64,000 nucleotides of DNA from Protopterus annectens (lineage: Eukaryota; Chordata; Ceratodontiformes; Protopteridae): assembly GCF_019279795.1 (NCBI RefSeq), contig NC_056738.1, positions 405,718,745 through 405,782,744 on the forward strand. Direction: 5' to 3'. Each line of letters opens with the position of its first letter. Within the stretch, counting starts at the first letter, position 1. Position numbers and translations under genes: made by a program. Below are positions 1 to 12,551 of the stretch, one piece after another. The notes under the pieces are model-generated. The model had not been told where the DNA came from. It made no database searches and saw only the letters and a list, made by a program, of their open reading frames with translations.

Positions 1-3000
1 GAATACATTAGAGAGAAGATAATAAAACGGACATTTTAAATGGATGCAGGCACAGTGATAAATAGTTAATGTTGTACAAGTAAGCTATCAGCACTATAAC
101 TAAACATACAATAATATCACAAAAACATAACTAAAAGAACTGTTGGCATTTAAACTGTAAGATAAATTATAGAATGCACTCTCAAAATGTAGCATCCACA
201 TTAAATATTTGATATCTACAGCATATGCAGTTAACCGTAAGGGTAGGAAGGTAGAAGCAAAGAAAAATTAAGGCAGAGTGAAAGGAAGGCGGGAAATATA
301 AGAGATGAGGTGGTAGGGAGGAGGCTTCAAAACAGAAAAACAGAGTGTAGTATAAAGAAAGTAAATGCTACAGGGAGGGAAATTAGTTTTTAAGTTCTAT
401 TACCTAGTGTATAGCACTTCCAGGCAGCTTCACAATTCAAAGATCTTTTAAAGTTGGTTGAAAGCCTAGTAGAAAGGGAGAGATTGTACCCTCAGCAGAG
501 CAAAGGGTTAGATAATACTATCACTACATTGTTTGAAAAGGTGCCAAAGAACAAAACATGATGCCTTTAAAATGAACAAGGTGAGTCTTGGTATCACTAT
601 TTCATCTCACAAAAAGAACTTGCTGCACAATTCTTTAAAGGTGTCATGATTTTCTGACTTGTAAATTATACCAGTGAGCTTATCAAGTTAGGGAACTATC
701 TGTTATGCCATTGCACATCAATGGACAGCATTAGGATGATATGTGCTTGTCCCTGGCATACATCCCTAATTAGAATTCCCCATCAGTGAGAGGTGAGAGA
801 CACGAGTTGTCAGTTACAAATGATAAGGACCATAGTTTGCAAAAAAAATGGTGAACTCTAACAAATATTTATTATAAAAAAATCCTGTTTATTGTATTAG
901 TGCTACCATAGTGGTAGAGATGGTTAGTTGAGGAGCACCAATTAAGAGGTGGATATCTTAATTTTTTCTTAAAATTGTCTATTCTTACTACCCTCTCTAC
1001 AAATCAGGCTATTGCTCAACATCATAGCAGGCCTTGACTTTAGATATCTGTGTGCACTGGTGGTCTTCGACTGACCATAAAACAACCTTATTTACTTCAT
1101 GACATCCATACTGATTAGCTGCATGGCAAATACATTCAGATATTTTTGTGGTAACTAAAAACATAAATAGGCAAAAAGTGAATTTCTTATACACTCCTGA
1201 TTCCATGCTTAGCAGTAATGGTCATTACTTTCTGATTCCATGCAAGCCTTAGTATTAATGACCAGACTGCATTTTCTGATTACATACTGTCAAGTAAAAT
1301 GAGAAGTTTTCATTATTAGGTGTCAGTATAAAGCGAGCAGTAATTAATTACGACAAAGTTCACTATATCAAACTAATCTGGTACATGTTCAATAAGGTCC
1401 TTTCAAAAGCACATTATTTGCTAGTAACAGAATCTTGTTAAATGGATTTCTCTGCTAAAATTAAATTACGCATGTATCTTATAATAGTTTCAAGCGCTGG
1501 CATTGCCAAAGAGACTTCATCAAGGGCTAGAATTGCCAAACAGCCTTCATTTACAACTTTACTCTGATTCTGATTTTTTTTTATATTTAGTTATTATTTG
1601 TGCTGACTTTAGTAACCAGCCAGATTTATTAAACAGAATGAAACATTCTGAAGAGAAAGGTCTTTTGTATCAGATAAGATTGCTATTCTTTTTACGCTGC
1701 GTCATGCTATACATTACAGGGCACCTCTAATAGTTTTGTCACCATCTTAGCAGATACCTTAAGACATCACCAAAATTCTCAAAAAGATAAAGCTGGAATT
1801 GTCATTTACTGGTATTGTCAGCATTTAAACCCCAGATAGCAGGTTTAAATGTTCAAATGGCCTAGCATTTTACAAATGGTTCCATTTGCTTTGCAGGTGT
1901 GCTGTCTTCACGCTGTAAAAATAGAGCTGCTAGTGTTAGTAATGAGCTCTGATTGTTGTACAATGTCTGGGTGAAACACCATGAAGCCATCATTCTGTGC
2001 CCTGCCATGTGAATAGTGCCCACAAGATGATTAGAATGAGCTTCTGTTCATTTTTCATTTCACATAGCCTTTTCAACTTATTTTTATGGCACAAGCTTGA
2101 CATCTTGAGTGCTAGTATGTTATTATACTTCCGGAACAGTATATTATGAATCATGATGTAAGTACAACTTTCAAACACAAGTGCTTTAGGGATGCTGGAT
2201 TTTTCTTAGACTTATGTGTATTTTTTCTATTTGATTATTAAACATATTCTACTCATACAGAGGTATATTTCTGAGAATAATTAAAAGTATCATCTATAAT
2301 TAGTGGCTCACTTTCACTTTCAGCAAGTATGCTTAGCTATTTTTCTGCAGGTTCCTTTTAATTAAAAAATATGCAAACATCTGAGTTATTTTGAAATGGT
2401 TATTTTTGTTGCTTCATGCATTATAATTCTTAAATCCTGTTTTACTCATTCAACAACACATGGGTTAAATGTTGCTGCACACATATTATATCATTTTATA
2501 TGCCTTTTAACCATTTCTGATACATTCTTTTTCCTGCACACACTATTTAATGGAGAAAATAAGCTGTGCTACTCAGTAATTAAAAGATAATATTCATAAA
2601 CGCATAGTAAACCAAGGGGAAAGTAAACTAGCTAACATCACATGTCAGTGACTCACAACTGAACAGCAATTTTATTTATGAGCCTGGGTGTAGCTTGCCT
2701 AAGTTAGATCCCTGCACATCACGGGAAGTTCTCACAGTTTCAGAAGTCAAGTAAGATGCAGATTCATAGAAGACCACGTAACACAACTTCTAAGCACAGA
2801 AAAGGTAGTATGCAATTCTGCTTAGCAGCTCACTCAATTTTATTTTGTAAATATTTTTGTTCTCATGTTTTCTTCATATTCTTGTACTTAACGGAGTTAA
2901 TAATCAAGTCTACTAATATCAACAGGAAGTCTGCTACAGAAATTAAAACAGCTACTGGAAAGCCTAGAAAAAATAATTTAATCCCTGATCCATCTCCTTT

Positions 3001-3260
3001 ACGTCATACCTTACTCTGAATCATTTTCTTCTATGGCAAAACTTGCTAATAGCATCAAAGTTAGCTGAACCAATGTAAAAGCTTAACGATTTTCAATCTA
3101 TAGTACATTGCTTTAATCATAAACGTTTTAAAACTGACAGTCTTGTATGTGCCTGCATAAATGGGACTTCAGCAGCACTATGTAGAACTTAGTAGTAAAT
3201 ACATTCATAACCGTGCTATTAGAGATGTGCATTTTTGTCTGTTGTATGGGTAATGTTCAC
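1..3260. other. AT-rich non-coding stretch, nothing recognised
   Basis: Both strands contain only short open frames of up to 87 codons with no recognisable domain or motif. Composition is AT-rich with scattered short A or T runs. I see no terminal repeats, tRNA-like promoter boxes or LINE motifs. It is most simply read as intergenic or intronic DNA containing repeats too old to identify by eye. Confidence 0.5.
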
Positions 3261-3269
3261 ATGCAACCT

Positions 3270-3470
3270 GACAGCTGATGAAGAGGGTTAAGTCTGCCGT
3301 CTGTCTTTCCTGTGGTATGGGGTTTGATTCCCTCAGCTCTCATTTGCCTGCTGTGTTGATCTTGAGCAAATTACCTGACCAATCTTCGGGCCTATTGGGA
3401 ATTTGAGCTAGACTCCTCAATGGTCATCTGGACTGCAAGTTCAATAACTACCTATGAACACATGTTACGG
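3270..3470 (+). repeat. MIR/CORE-SINE-like tRNA-derived SINE
   Basis: A polymerase III B-box-like sequence (ggtttgattcc, 3,321-3,331) lies about 40 bp after a weak A-box-like region. It is followed near 3,357 by the CORE-type phrase tgatcttgagcaaattacc, which closely resembles the conserved centre of MIR and related CORE-SINEs. The 3' end near 3,450 runs into cctatgaac, an 8-bp unit seen in CR1-type tails elsewhere in this window. No clear target duplication was found. It is old and diverged; assignment to MIR itself is not claimed. Confidence 0.5.
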
Positions 3471-4009
3471 AAGTACCTTCAACGGTATAGACTATTTTTG
3501 CATTTATAAAACAATGATGATAATGTTTCAATAAAAGCCCTCTTTACTAAGATTATCTCACAGTTTAACATAAGAGATGAGATATTTTTTCTTCAAATAA
3601 TGCCCATACTTCAAACTTCCTATTGTATATTTTTTTACAGATTTCAGATGGCCACACCCAGTACTGGTAAACTACTTAGGCTTCTACAATCCTCTACAAT
3701 CTGTCTTATGAGTTTTGATATTTGCCTTTAATTACCTGTAATTTCTTTTTAGATCTGTTATTTGTTAACACTGTTGCTGTATTTTTATTCATTGTCCCTG
3801 TTTTCCTCAGAATAAAGGAATATAATACTGTCAGTGTAATGTTTGCCATGGAATGTACAACTTGAAAATGCCAACCAAGTTCTTCTGGAAATTATGATGA
3901 TGTTACAGCATTTTGTACATATATAGTAACAAATGTCTTTACAACAGGCCAGATTTCAGTTAATATCAACATCGAGGGAAAGAAAGACAACTTTCCTTGC
4001 TGAGAATGC

Positions 4010-4242
4010 TTGTTTGTGTCTTTCGGCTTTTCCCGGTTAGGGGTTACCACAGCGGAACTCCAGTCCGCTAATGACTGGTAGTTGATTTTTACGTGCCGAA
4101 TTACGTGCCCTGACGCACAACCTTCAACGAAGGTATGCCCATTCACGCATGTCTCCACGCAGAAGACGCTTTAGCTGAGAATTGAACCGGACAGCGTCTT
4201 ACTGTGAGGCGACAACGCTACTGCAGCACCACCACCGCGGAA
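4010..4242 (-). mobile_element. tRNA-derived SINE with RTE-type 3' end (SINE-A, copy 1)
   Basis: Read on the minus strand it begins with a tRNA-like head (gtagcgttgtcgcctcacag, then a B box ggttcaattct). It continues through a tRNA-unrelated body that includes a gtggagacatgcg motif and ends in a gtggtaacccctaac...cgaaaga tail. The same head and tail occur at 31,530-31,790 in the plus orientation. The tail matches the 3' end of the RTE LINE at 14,845, which points to mobilisation by that LINE type. The head resembles the tRNA-derived SINEs of cyprinid fish. Flanking direct repeats are not evident. Confidence 0.75.
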
Positions 4243-6240
4243 GCTAAAATAATAGTTTCCTACTCCCAATAAGCATATTTATTTCATCAATTTACTTGTT
4301 AATGAGGTACATAGCTCAGATATTGATCTATGAACACATCTTTCCCAAGATGGTTTTGTGTACATGAGTAAGATAATTACAGAAACAATACTTACAATAT
4401 TCATTTCTTATTTGGAATTTTAAACACCAGTTGATGTTTTTTCACTCAGAGTAAAGTGTTTCATACTTATGCAGAGTCCAGGGTTCAGTCAATAACGTTC
4501 TTTAGTGAATTTGCACATTTACCCTGTGTCTGTATGGGATTGCACTGGAACTCTAGTTTCTTTCCACATTCTAAAAACATGCTGGTCAATTGTCTACACT
4601 ATGTTCCGTATTTACAACTGCACTTGTCAACTGTGTCATGACTGAAAAGGTACTATTGAACAATCCACTTATCTGGTTAAGAAATGTTAAATAGCTGCCT
4701 AACCAAATGAACCTCTTGGCTTTGTCATAACTTCATTATCATACAGATGAATGCAAGAAGCATTTGCAATAAGGTTCCCCATTACACCACTGGTGGCTTT
4801 TTCCTTTGCTACCAACTAAATTCAAAAGGACTAGATATGGTGCCCATTCTTTCTAGACAGGTACATCTGACAGAATGCAGAACAGTGCAGGTGGGACTGC
4901 CATCCTCTGCTGTGGCAACCTAAAATGCTACTTCTATGTTGTTCAAGCATACATACTGAACTCCGGGACAAACCCTGTTCAATGATATCTGGGCTGGAAG
5001 GGGAGTCAGCAAGATGGTGGTTGGATTTGCATTTTGTGACAGAATTCAGAGAACGACATGGTTCATGGCATAAAATGGAGACAAATGACATAATTTTCCA
5101 AGCGAGTCAGGTAGTATTTGTAAGCCGACACTGAAAATTAATATTATTTATATTGACATCAGTTGTAATAGCAACATAAAAATATATCAGAATAAAACGG
5201 AGTTGGTCAAACACCACAAAGCAAGCAGAACTGCATTGTGACTACAATTACCTGTTGCTAATTTTTTTTTTTTTTTTTGTTCAATGTGGAACTCTGAAAT
5301 TAAGACTGTAAAGTCTGGATGTTTATACGCTGAGACTTGTGGATGCAAGAATGGCTAGGTCAGGGCATGAAATTTCATCTCTAATCATAGCTTAAATTAA
5401 AAGTAGTAAGTCTCAAAATCATAAGGTAACATCGCCTTGTTTTTTGTATGGATCATTGCAATAGTGTGCAAAGAGCATTTTATTCATTAAATATTGTTCA
5501 CCATAGTACTAACAGTATGGTAAAAAATAAGATGGCCTCATCTATTGTAGAACTACAAAAATAAATACTATAACAAACATGTGGCATACCCTAGGTCCTT
5601 ACTTTAGTTACCTAATGTTACCCAAAGATGTTCTACTGTACACAGTTTATTTGTGGGTTTTATGTTACTTAGGGAAGGTAATATTCCAGTTCTAGGCTGG
5701 TTTTTTTTGTCATTGTCAAATAACATTATTATGAGACTGTGGGACTGAGTCTGGTGGGAGGGGATACCTATAACTGGATATTTGTTACATTTCTGGTCAA
5801 GAAGTTCAGCTGTCAGACCACCTGCAGGATCAGTAGTATATTCTTAATAATGGTACAAGTATCATGACATTTTAATATGTCATATTCCTTTCACCCCAAA
5901 GAGTTGGACAGATACAGTTTGTCTATTTTTACTCTAATCATACCTGGTTACGGAGAAAGTTATACCAATACTCAATGCCCAACGTAGAATATCATCCTGG
6001 TACTTTCATGGCATTCAGATGATAGGAAAATGAAAACGTATCTGGTACTCATGAGAACTAATCAGACATGTGCATATCCTTCACAATTTGACTTAGGGGA
6101 AATTATATATTTTGTATTTGCTTCAGGGATTTCAACTAGTAGTTATAGTTTAGCTATTCTAATTAAAAATACATCCCTGTCAGAATATTACAAACTCAAG
6201 AAGATACTGAAGGGACGTATGTCATCATCGAATGAGTACA
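4243..6240. other. AT-rich stretch, nothing recognised
   Basis: Contains an 18-base T run (about 5,262-5,279) and short open frames only. No domain, tRNA-like box or terminal repeat could be supported on either strand. Confidence 0.45.
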
Positions 6241-6254
6241 TTCTCTTTTAACTC

Positions 6255-7490
6255 ATACTCTTGCAGTGGTCTCAGTGTGTGCCTCCTGCAACTGGCCAAG
6301 CTTCTTCAGGCATTTCAAGGTACAAATACATTGGTCCTCATATAATATCCACCATTCCAACCAAGATACTTTTATCTTCAAGTTCAATGGACATGAAATT
6401 GCTCTACAGGCCAGTAATGAGGTGGCAGAATATTTTACTATTGTATTTTAAGCACCATGATTAAACTTGCTCCCAACTGGGAAAAAATTCGATCTATGCA
6501 TCTACTACAATTCTTTTCTGAAATCAAGGTTATAATGGCAAACAGAAATCATCTGTGGAGCCACTGCAAGAAGATCATGACTGAAATAGATCACATTAAT
6601 TTTACTGTCACCTGCAACCATGACAAAACTGCATTCATGTTTAGTAAACATTTTTATTATCAGAAACATCAAACACATAATGTTAAAATACCACAAAAAT
6701 TACAGCTATTCATTAATCACCTTCTTCTTGGTTTCAGATATTCTGATACTCTTTTGTCTTCAGCTTTTTCCACCTGGTCAAAAAATGAATTGCTGATTAC
6801 TTCATCTACCATCTCCACGACTCTGGGCAAAATACCTTAGGTTCAAATCCCACAAACCACATCTAGGCTTACTTCAAACTCACAAAACTATACTACCTCA
6901 AGGTCCTCAAACTTTTCAAAAAGCTAAAAGTTGGATTGCTACCTCATGATAACCTACCATCTGAATTCCATAAAACTGAAGTTATTGTAAGTTCTCATCT
7001 TACGGTCATGCTTATCTGAAGCAACATAAAGGGTGAGTCTCAGTTCTGTGGAAGTAAGCCATTATCCTACACAAAGATGATCAAGCTAGATCATTAAATT
7101 ACTAGTCAATTGCACTCCTTTCCCCTTTCTCTAAAACCATGGAGAATTGTGTTCTCAACATAACCAGTCATATCATTTTAAAAACTCAGCATGGCTTTAA
7201 GCCCCATGCAGAGTGACACAGAAATCCTAGACTTGGTTGACTTCATTCAATATCAACTTGACTCTAACAGATCAAACTTATCCACAGCTTTTGACTCATG
7301 CAATTACAAACATGCAACATTCATTAATATGCTTGGTTTGACTGAGACAGAATCATTAATGGAGATCTGGTAGGTTCTCCTTTCAGAAGACCAAATTTTA
7401 TGGGGTTCCGCCTATCAACCTATTAACAAATTTCTTCATTTATTTTTTACTGTATATTGAAGAATTCTCAAGGAAAATTCCTGAGGAACA
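6255..7490 (+). pseudogene. Decayed LINE ORF2 fragment (linker and early reverse transcriptase)
   Basis: The clearest part is near 7,190-7,370, where the frames read a QHGF-like motif (QHGFKPH) followed by EILDLVDFIQYQLDS and an STAFDSCN stretch. This matches RT blocks before and around the first catalytic aspartate in jockey/CR1-superfamily LINEs. Upstream, 6,457-6,840 reads a linker with RNHLWSHCKK and a YYQKHQT motif, typical of the endonuclease-RT linker, and 7,120 reads ALLSPFSKTMENCVL, as in the PIALLP...KVLE block. Several frameshifts and stops separate these blocks, so the gene is dead. The RT palm with the YADD box is not visible; the V-SINE at 7.5 kb abuts its 3' side. Confidence 0.6.
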
Positions 7491-7499
7491 GTAGTCCTA

Positions 7500-7850
7500 T
7501 TTATTTTTATTTATTTATCCTTTGTTGATTGGGTTAGTCCCACTAGACTAGTAGAATCTTTTCAGGGGAGACCCTAGGTGGTATTTATATTTCTAGGGGA
7601 AATCTAGCCAGGCCATCAGGGAATCATCACTCCTCTTTTTCAACAGGTGTCATGGGATCTTTTGTATCCACCTGAGCTACCACCAACTCAGGCAGATGGG
7701 GCTTTGGTTTAATGTCTTATCCGAAGGACGACACACTCAGGAGTGGAACACCCCCCCCCCCCATGCTGCACTGCAGTGTCAGCAATCTATCTCCCTGGTA
7801 TGGGAATAGAACCCACAGCCTTCTGCAGCAAAGCGAGTATGCTACATGTT
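7500..7850 (-). mobile_element. V-SINE-like element, minus orientation
   Basis: Read on the minus strand it has a tRNA-like head with a B box (ggttctattcc near 7,800-7,815), then the order cactgcagtgcagcat, a homopolymer G run, a gtcgtccttcggat motif, gacattaaacc, agatcccatg, and a cctagaaatataaat/tctcccctgaaaag block. It ends in a TTTA-rich tail at the left edge. The same order is found in the plus orientation at 46,683-47,055. The central phrases are those I associate with the V-SINE superfamily of fishes, lampreys and lungfishes. The exact family name is an inference. Confidence 0.7.
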
Positions 7851-7869
7851 GCACAATTGACACTTCTAT

Positions 7870-10240
7870 AGCTGCATGGTAAAATGTTTATATATTCTTT
7901 TAATACTGGAATAATAACATCACCCTTCCAAGATTCTGGGAAAGAAAAATTAGCCACCTAATTATTAAACAGCTGTAAAGTCTCAGTCCAGGGCTCATAC
8001 CATACTCACAAAATTTAGCAGATATACAATCCAAATACTTTTTATATTTTCATTTAATAGATTGGAAAAAGTACTTCTTTTTATATTTTTTCTGATCAGC
8101 AGTTTCATTTTTCAAAGTTCTTTTTGGCCTAGTTGAATCATTTCTATATTAAATCTCAATATACAATTGCAGAAGAGGGATGTCACAGGTGATATTAGTC
8201 CTAGGTGGTTCCTAGCCAAGTTTCACCAGTGTACAGAAATTTCTGGTATCTTCCTTCTCAAAACTTTCCTTATGGTACTCCAGAATCTTTTATTGAAACA
8301 TTTTATTAACTAAAACCTTATGCTTTACTGTCCATGCCCTAAAATTCTCCCAGTCAAAATCCAACCTAATATTATAAAACATACCCCTCAATGTCTTACA
8401 GCAGGAAATATGGACAAAGCCATAAATGAAAGTGGGACAAAAGCCCAAAAATGGTGGCAATTTTTAAATATTGCTCTTACAAACTTAGAAAGTTGATAGA
8501 GTAACAGGTTTTGCATTAGCATAAATTTTCTGAAGGGTAAGAAGTCTAAAATTCAAATGTCTGTCATTACTTTCTAACTTCAATCTTTAACGATTTGCCA
8601 AAAATTTGCCAGAAAAACACAATTTTATGAAAAATGGACCAAAGATATGAGGCAAAAATCTGAACATTCTTCAAAAATCTGTGTACATTTGAGAGGTATG
8701 TATTATAAAAGCTACTCAAAACCTATTCAAGCAAGATTTTTTTAGTTTATGTTAAATGCCATCCTTCTAATTGTATCACTCCCTCTGCCCTCTTCCTAAG
8801 TTGTAACCATTCTATCTAACATTTTTTCTCCAACAAGTTTTGGAATTCCTTTGCCAACATATCAGGATCTATTTTGGCAATGACATCATTTAAGATATAA
8901 ATAACCTGAACAATCCTACTATGCCTTCATGCGGTTGCCTTCAATGCAGACCAAACCAGCTCATTTCTGTTCTTGGTGCTCTGTTTATCTTTGTAAGTTT
9001 CCATTGCTGTCAGAATTCTGCCACTATTTCTAGCTAGTGAGCACTGTCAGGCATTATACACACCTCTATACTGGTCTAGAAGAAAGGAAGCACTTTTCAT
9101 AACAAAATGTCCAAAGTAGAACCATTTTCTGTAGGTTTTCTAAATGGATCCACAGGCTACCCTTCATAGCTACCTTTAAGGAGATTTAAATTAAATTCTT
9201 CCCTTCCTTCAAGACAAAATCCCTTGATACCGTAGCTTTAATATAATTTATCTCATTTCATCATTAGGTGGACTTTTCTTTACATAATCCCATTTATGCA
9301 TTTAGCAATCTCAGCAAAAGTGTAGTCATTTCATTGTCCATTAAAGGGTAGTTGTCGTTTAACGGAAATTTGCCATACAGCATCCTACATGCTGTTTGCT
9401 TCCATGGTGGTAGGTAAACATATAGACCAAGCCTTCATAGCTCAACTCAATTTTCAGTATAAATGATTATCAAAACAGTACCTGAGAATTATTAACCAGT
9501 TCTTTATCATCTGTTTGTCATCATCACAGTACCTTCTATTTTACATTTTTATGATTTTTGTGCAGTTCCTTGAAAAGATAAAGTAATGAATGTAACATAA
9601 CATCTCAATCATAAGGCACATTGGCCCAAGCTTAGCTATAAATGTTATTAAAATTCCTACCTTCCTATTTATGTTTTGCAATATTTCAAGTTCCTTATAT
9701 CAGGGGTACTTTTCAGTCTGGATCACAAGCAATCTCCAGGCAATTATTAGCCACAGATGCATGACACATAATACCTAGTAGAAATTAATTTTATCCACTA
9801 TAAGTTATACTCAGAGTACTTTGTCATTTGTCCTCTCCTGAGTGTACAACTTATCAGTACAACTTCACATTTCTGTCCATTTTGTGATCTGTCTTTTCTC
9901 CTCCCAATAACTTTTGTCACCATTACTGCATAACTTAAAATGTTTTCATTAGTATAGCCATAACATTTCCCTTTTACATGCACCAGATGTACTTGTGTAC
10001 ATCTACTAACTCATTCCTCCTGTTTTATGTTTGTTTAGGATCAACTTTACAAAACAATGATTTTTTTCTTAGAAACATTTTTTTTACATTAGGCTTAGAT
10101 GTTAGCTTATCACATCAATCTTTTTTTCCATTTTACCAAGAAGAAGCTATTGTGGCTTACTCTTTCCTAAATAAGTTTTCTAAACCATTTTACATGATTT
10201 TTATTTGCAAATCATAACCACATATTAAAAATGAATGGAG
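7870..10240 (-). pseudogene. Very decayed minus-strand LINE, possible RT and endonuclease pieces
   Basis: Minus-strand frames near 7,930-7,870 read FFFPRILEG followed by YYSSIKRIY. This fits the 'PESWKGDVIIPVxKK' block at the start of LINE RT domains. Nearer 8,250-8,100 they read a basic linker (KERSTFSNLLNEN-like). Around 9,983-9,798 an open frame contains NENILSYAV and a KDRSQNGQK stretch that could be endonuclease. The putative gene is interrupted by the DNA element at 8,380-8,700 and by many stops. Its part from 9,025 onwards is repeated at 24,386-25,610. Identification is weak: the RT-like block is the best evidence. Confidence 0.35.
8380..8700 (-). mobile_element. 321-bp non-autonomous DNA element (CATAC family, copy 1)
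   Basis: It begins cataccc-ctcaatg and ends tttgagaggtatg, which are imperfect terminal inverted repeats of about 13 bp (consensus CATACYTYTCAAC). The flanks carry a direct repeat tattataaaa, at 8,370-8,379 with one mismatch and perfect at 8,701-8,710, which suggests a target duplication of 8-10 bp. Full-length relatives of 319 bp lie at 54,027-54,345 and 59,992-60,310 in the opposite orientation, and a truncated relative at 11,754. The interior has no coding capacity. Length, inverted ends and duplication size suggest a non-autonomous hAT-, Merlin- or Mutator-like element; the superfamily is unresolved. Confidence 0.75.
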
Positions 10241-10789
10241 CAAGTCCTTAATTCCCAAACCTGGTTTTACTTAAGTCTAATGGATTATAAAACTACATTA
10301 GTAGCCATTTTAAATGTTTTCCTCCTCCTTTACATGCCATTATTTGAACTTTAAAGGGACTTGACTGATGGTCATAATTTAACTGCACAGAAGTAACCAT
10401 AAAAGTGTGCTGCTCCTTTGCCCAAAAGCTTCTTATCGAATGAGAGAGCCAAGAAGAATATTAAACATAGAAAGGATAACATTAGTTAAAACCCAAATCC
10501 AACAAATTTATTTTTAACAAAACTCAGTGTATAGCACCATCTGATTTAATAAAAGATACTATCAGAGCCTTCCTGTTCCTTCAAAAACTCTTCCTCAGTT
10601 TCCTTTATTTTGTCTTACCTCAAAATGAACTGTTGCACCATAGAAAGGGTTGTGAGAATAGGACACCTGCCTGGAGTGCCAACTTGTAGGGGTACACGAC
10701 ATTAAAAAAAGTTTGGCAACTTACATTTTCCTTATCTGGGACATGATTAATCACTCATTTCTCATGCATATATTCATCCCATCTAATCC

Positions 10790-10885
10790 TATTTAGTGTC
10801 ATAGGCAGCCAGAGCATCTCCTGGCAACCAATTGGCATAAAGGACAGACCCAGTTCTTGAAAGGATGCCAATCCTTTACAGGAAA
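10790..10885 (+). repeat. Fragment of a widespread fish LINE/SINE tail repeat (copy 1)
   Basis: The phrase order cataggcagccagagcatc, ctggcaaccaattggca, gacccagttcttgaaaggatgcc, aatcctttacagg follows a repeat that is very common in fish genomes and usually continues into a tgtgggaggaaac block. That continuation is visible only in the duplicate (26,640-26,690), about 390 bp further on, so the repeat seems to be interrupted. The family name is not certain. Confidence 0.45.
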
Positions 10886-11753
10886 AAAATAATACTAATA
10901 CTACATCTCAAATGACTTACTAACAGAAGGCCAACAGATTTATGATAGTCTCATAAAACTGTGATCCTAAGTCCGTGGAAACACAAAGTATGTTTAAAAA
11001 TTTAAAAATACATATAGAAGCATAACTATCTTAATTTTTTATTCATACTAATCTTTGATTTGCTGCCTTTTTCTGTGAGCAACCTCTATATAACATGTAC
11101 TTTGCATCTGAAATTCACCCAATATATTATGATTGAAAAAATATATTGTTTTAAAGTTTTCTTCTGACATCTCATTAAACTGAAAGAATGTCATAAAAGA
11201 ATGATCAAAGACACACATGAAGGACTCTTTGCAGCCACAGTGTCAGAGGTAAATGAAGTACATATTTTCAATTTCTTAGCCATGATGATCCCCAAAACCA
11301 TGTTGCTTGTATTTTACAGTGACTGCTGTTTAGGAGGATAGTGCTACTGGAGCATTAGTTAAGTAGCAGGGAAGGGTTTAGGTAGATTGTGACAGGTGGA
11401 CTTCTCCTGACCTTGCTAGGATGCTACAATCAGGTTAGTATAACAGCAATGAAAACCAAACATTTTCACAGTCATATTTTGTTGGCTGGGAGCATTTCAT
11501 GTCAAGGGTGTGGCTTGTGGTCCTTAGCTGTTACGATAATTATCTTATGTAATTAAATATTCAGAATTAAATCGGCATATTAAGCAGGACATGCTTCTGT
11601 GAAAAAAGACCTTAGTGTTGCACTGTTATCTGTAAATGGTTATAACTAAGAAATGAACATTTTCATCTCTAATAGTCTTAAGTGGAATTCAGGCTTGAGG
11701 CATTTGTTCCCAAAACAAAAATGGAAATAAGTCCTCACTGCTCCAAAGCAACA

Positions 11754-11885
11754 CATACCTCTGACTTCTTAGTGCAAGAAATCAGGACAAAGCCTAAAAC
11801 AATGGGGACAAAGGCCCAAAAATAGGGACTGATTTTAAATAATGTTCTTATAAACTTAGAAGGTTGGTAGAATAGCAGGATTTCT
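11754..11885 (-). mobile_element. Truncated CATAC-family DNA element
   Basis: The terminal sequence catacctctgacttctta is followed by the same internal order as the full-length element at 8,380 (gcaagaaatcaggacaaagc, gggacaaaggccc, aacttagaaggtt). Similarity fades near 11,885, so the other terminus is missing. The duplicate lies at 27,164-27,295. Confidence 0.65.
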
Positions 11886-12386
11886 ATTTACATGCATTTT
11901 CTTTATACCATATAATTCTCATTTGATGTTTTCTTTTTGTACTGTTTACATACTTTCCTGAAACATGAATAAAAATGTCATGGCAATATATAATGCCCAT
12001 ACCCAAACTTAAAACTAGCTGGCATTTTAAGTGCGTGCAAATCAGCTGATAAGGATTTTACCACTGAAACATAATGTAGAGCAGTTATGTGCTATAAACC
12101 TGACAAAGGATTTATTTTGCAGATCTGTATGCATACCTGGTGTGAAACAGTAGATTATGTTTTGTGAAATATAACCTCAGGTTACCAACATCTGAGAATC
12201 TTCTTTTGTTGAGAATGGGAACCTAAAAGGCTGTTTTACTCAGGATCAGTAGCATTGTTACACACTAAGAAAGATAACGTGCACAAAGAAACAGATGTAA
12301 AAATGGAAAATGAGGCTACTGCTTATGAATCTAGCCCGAAGGAGACTTGAAGGGTAAGTATTAATGAAAGATAATACCACACCTAA

Positions 12387-12452
12387 TCGAACATACCAGA
12401 TAATACAATGGTAGTGTTGTACTACAGTACAGCCTTCTTAACAGCACCCATA

Positions 12453-12513
<61 letters not shown>

Positions 12514-12551
12514 CACACATACACATGCATACATACATACACACACGCACT
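12387..12551 (+). repeat. Copy-1-specific segment with a long (AT)n tract
   Basis: Copy 1 reads cgaacata then about 165 bp, then gtattcaaagg; copy 2 reads cgaacatagtattcaaagg directly at about 27,800. The segment carries a long uninterrupted (AT)n run (about 12,457-12,509) followed by a CA/TACA-rich part. It is either an insertion in copy 1 with a possible TA target duplication or a clean loss in copy 2. There is no coding content; open frames here are produced by the dinucleotide repeat. Confidence 0.6.

Noticed and set aside
3892..4158. 88-codon minus-strand frame as a small gene
   Set aside because: Mostly the body of a tRNA-derived SINE.
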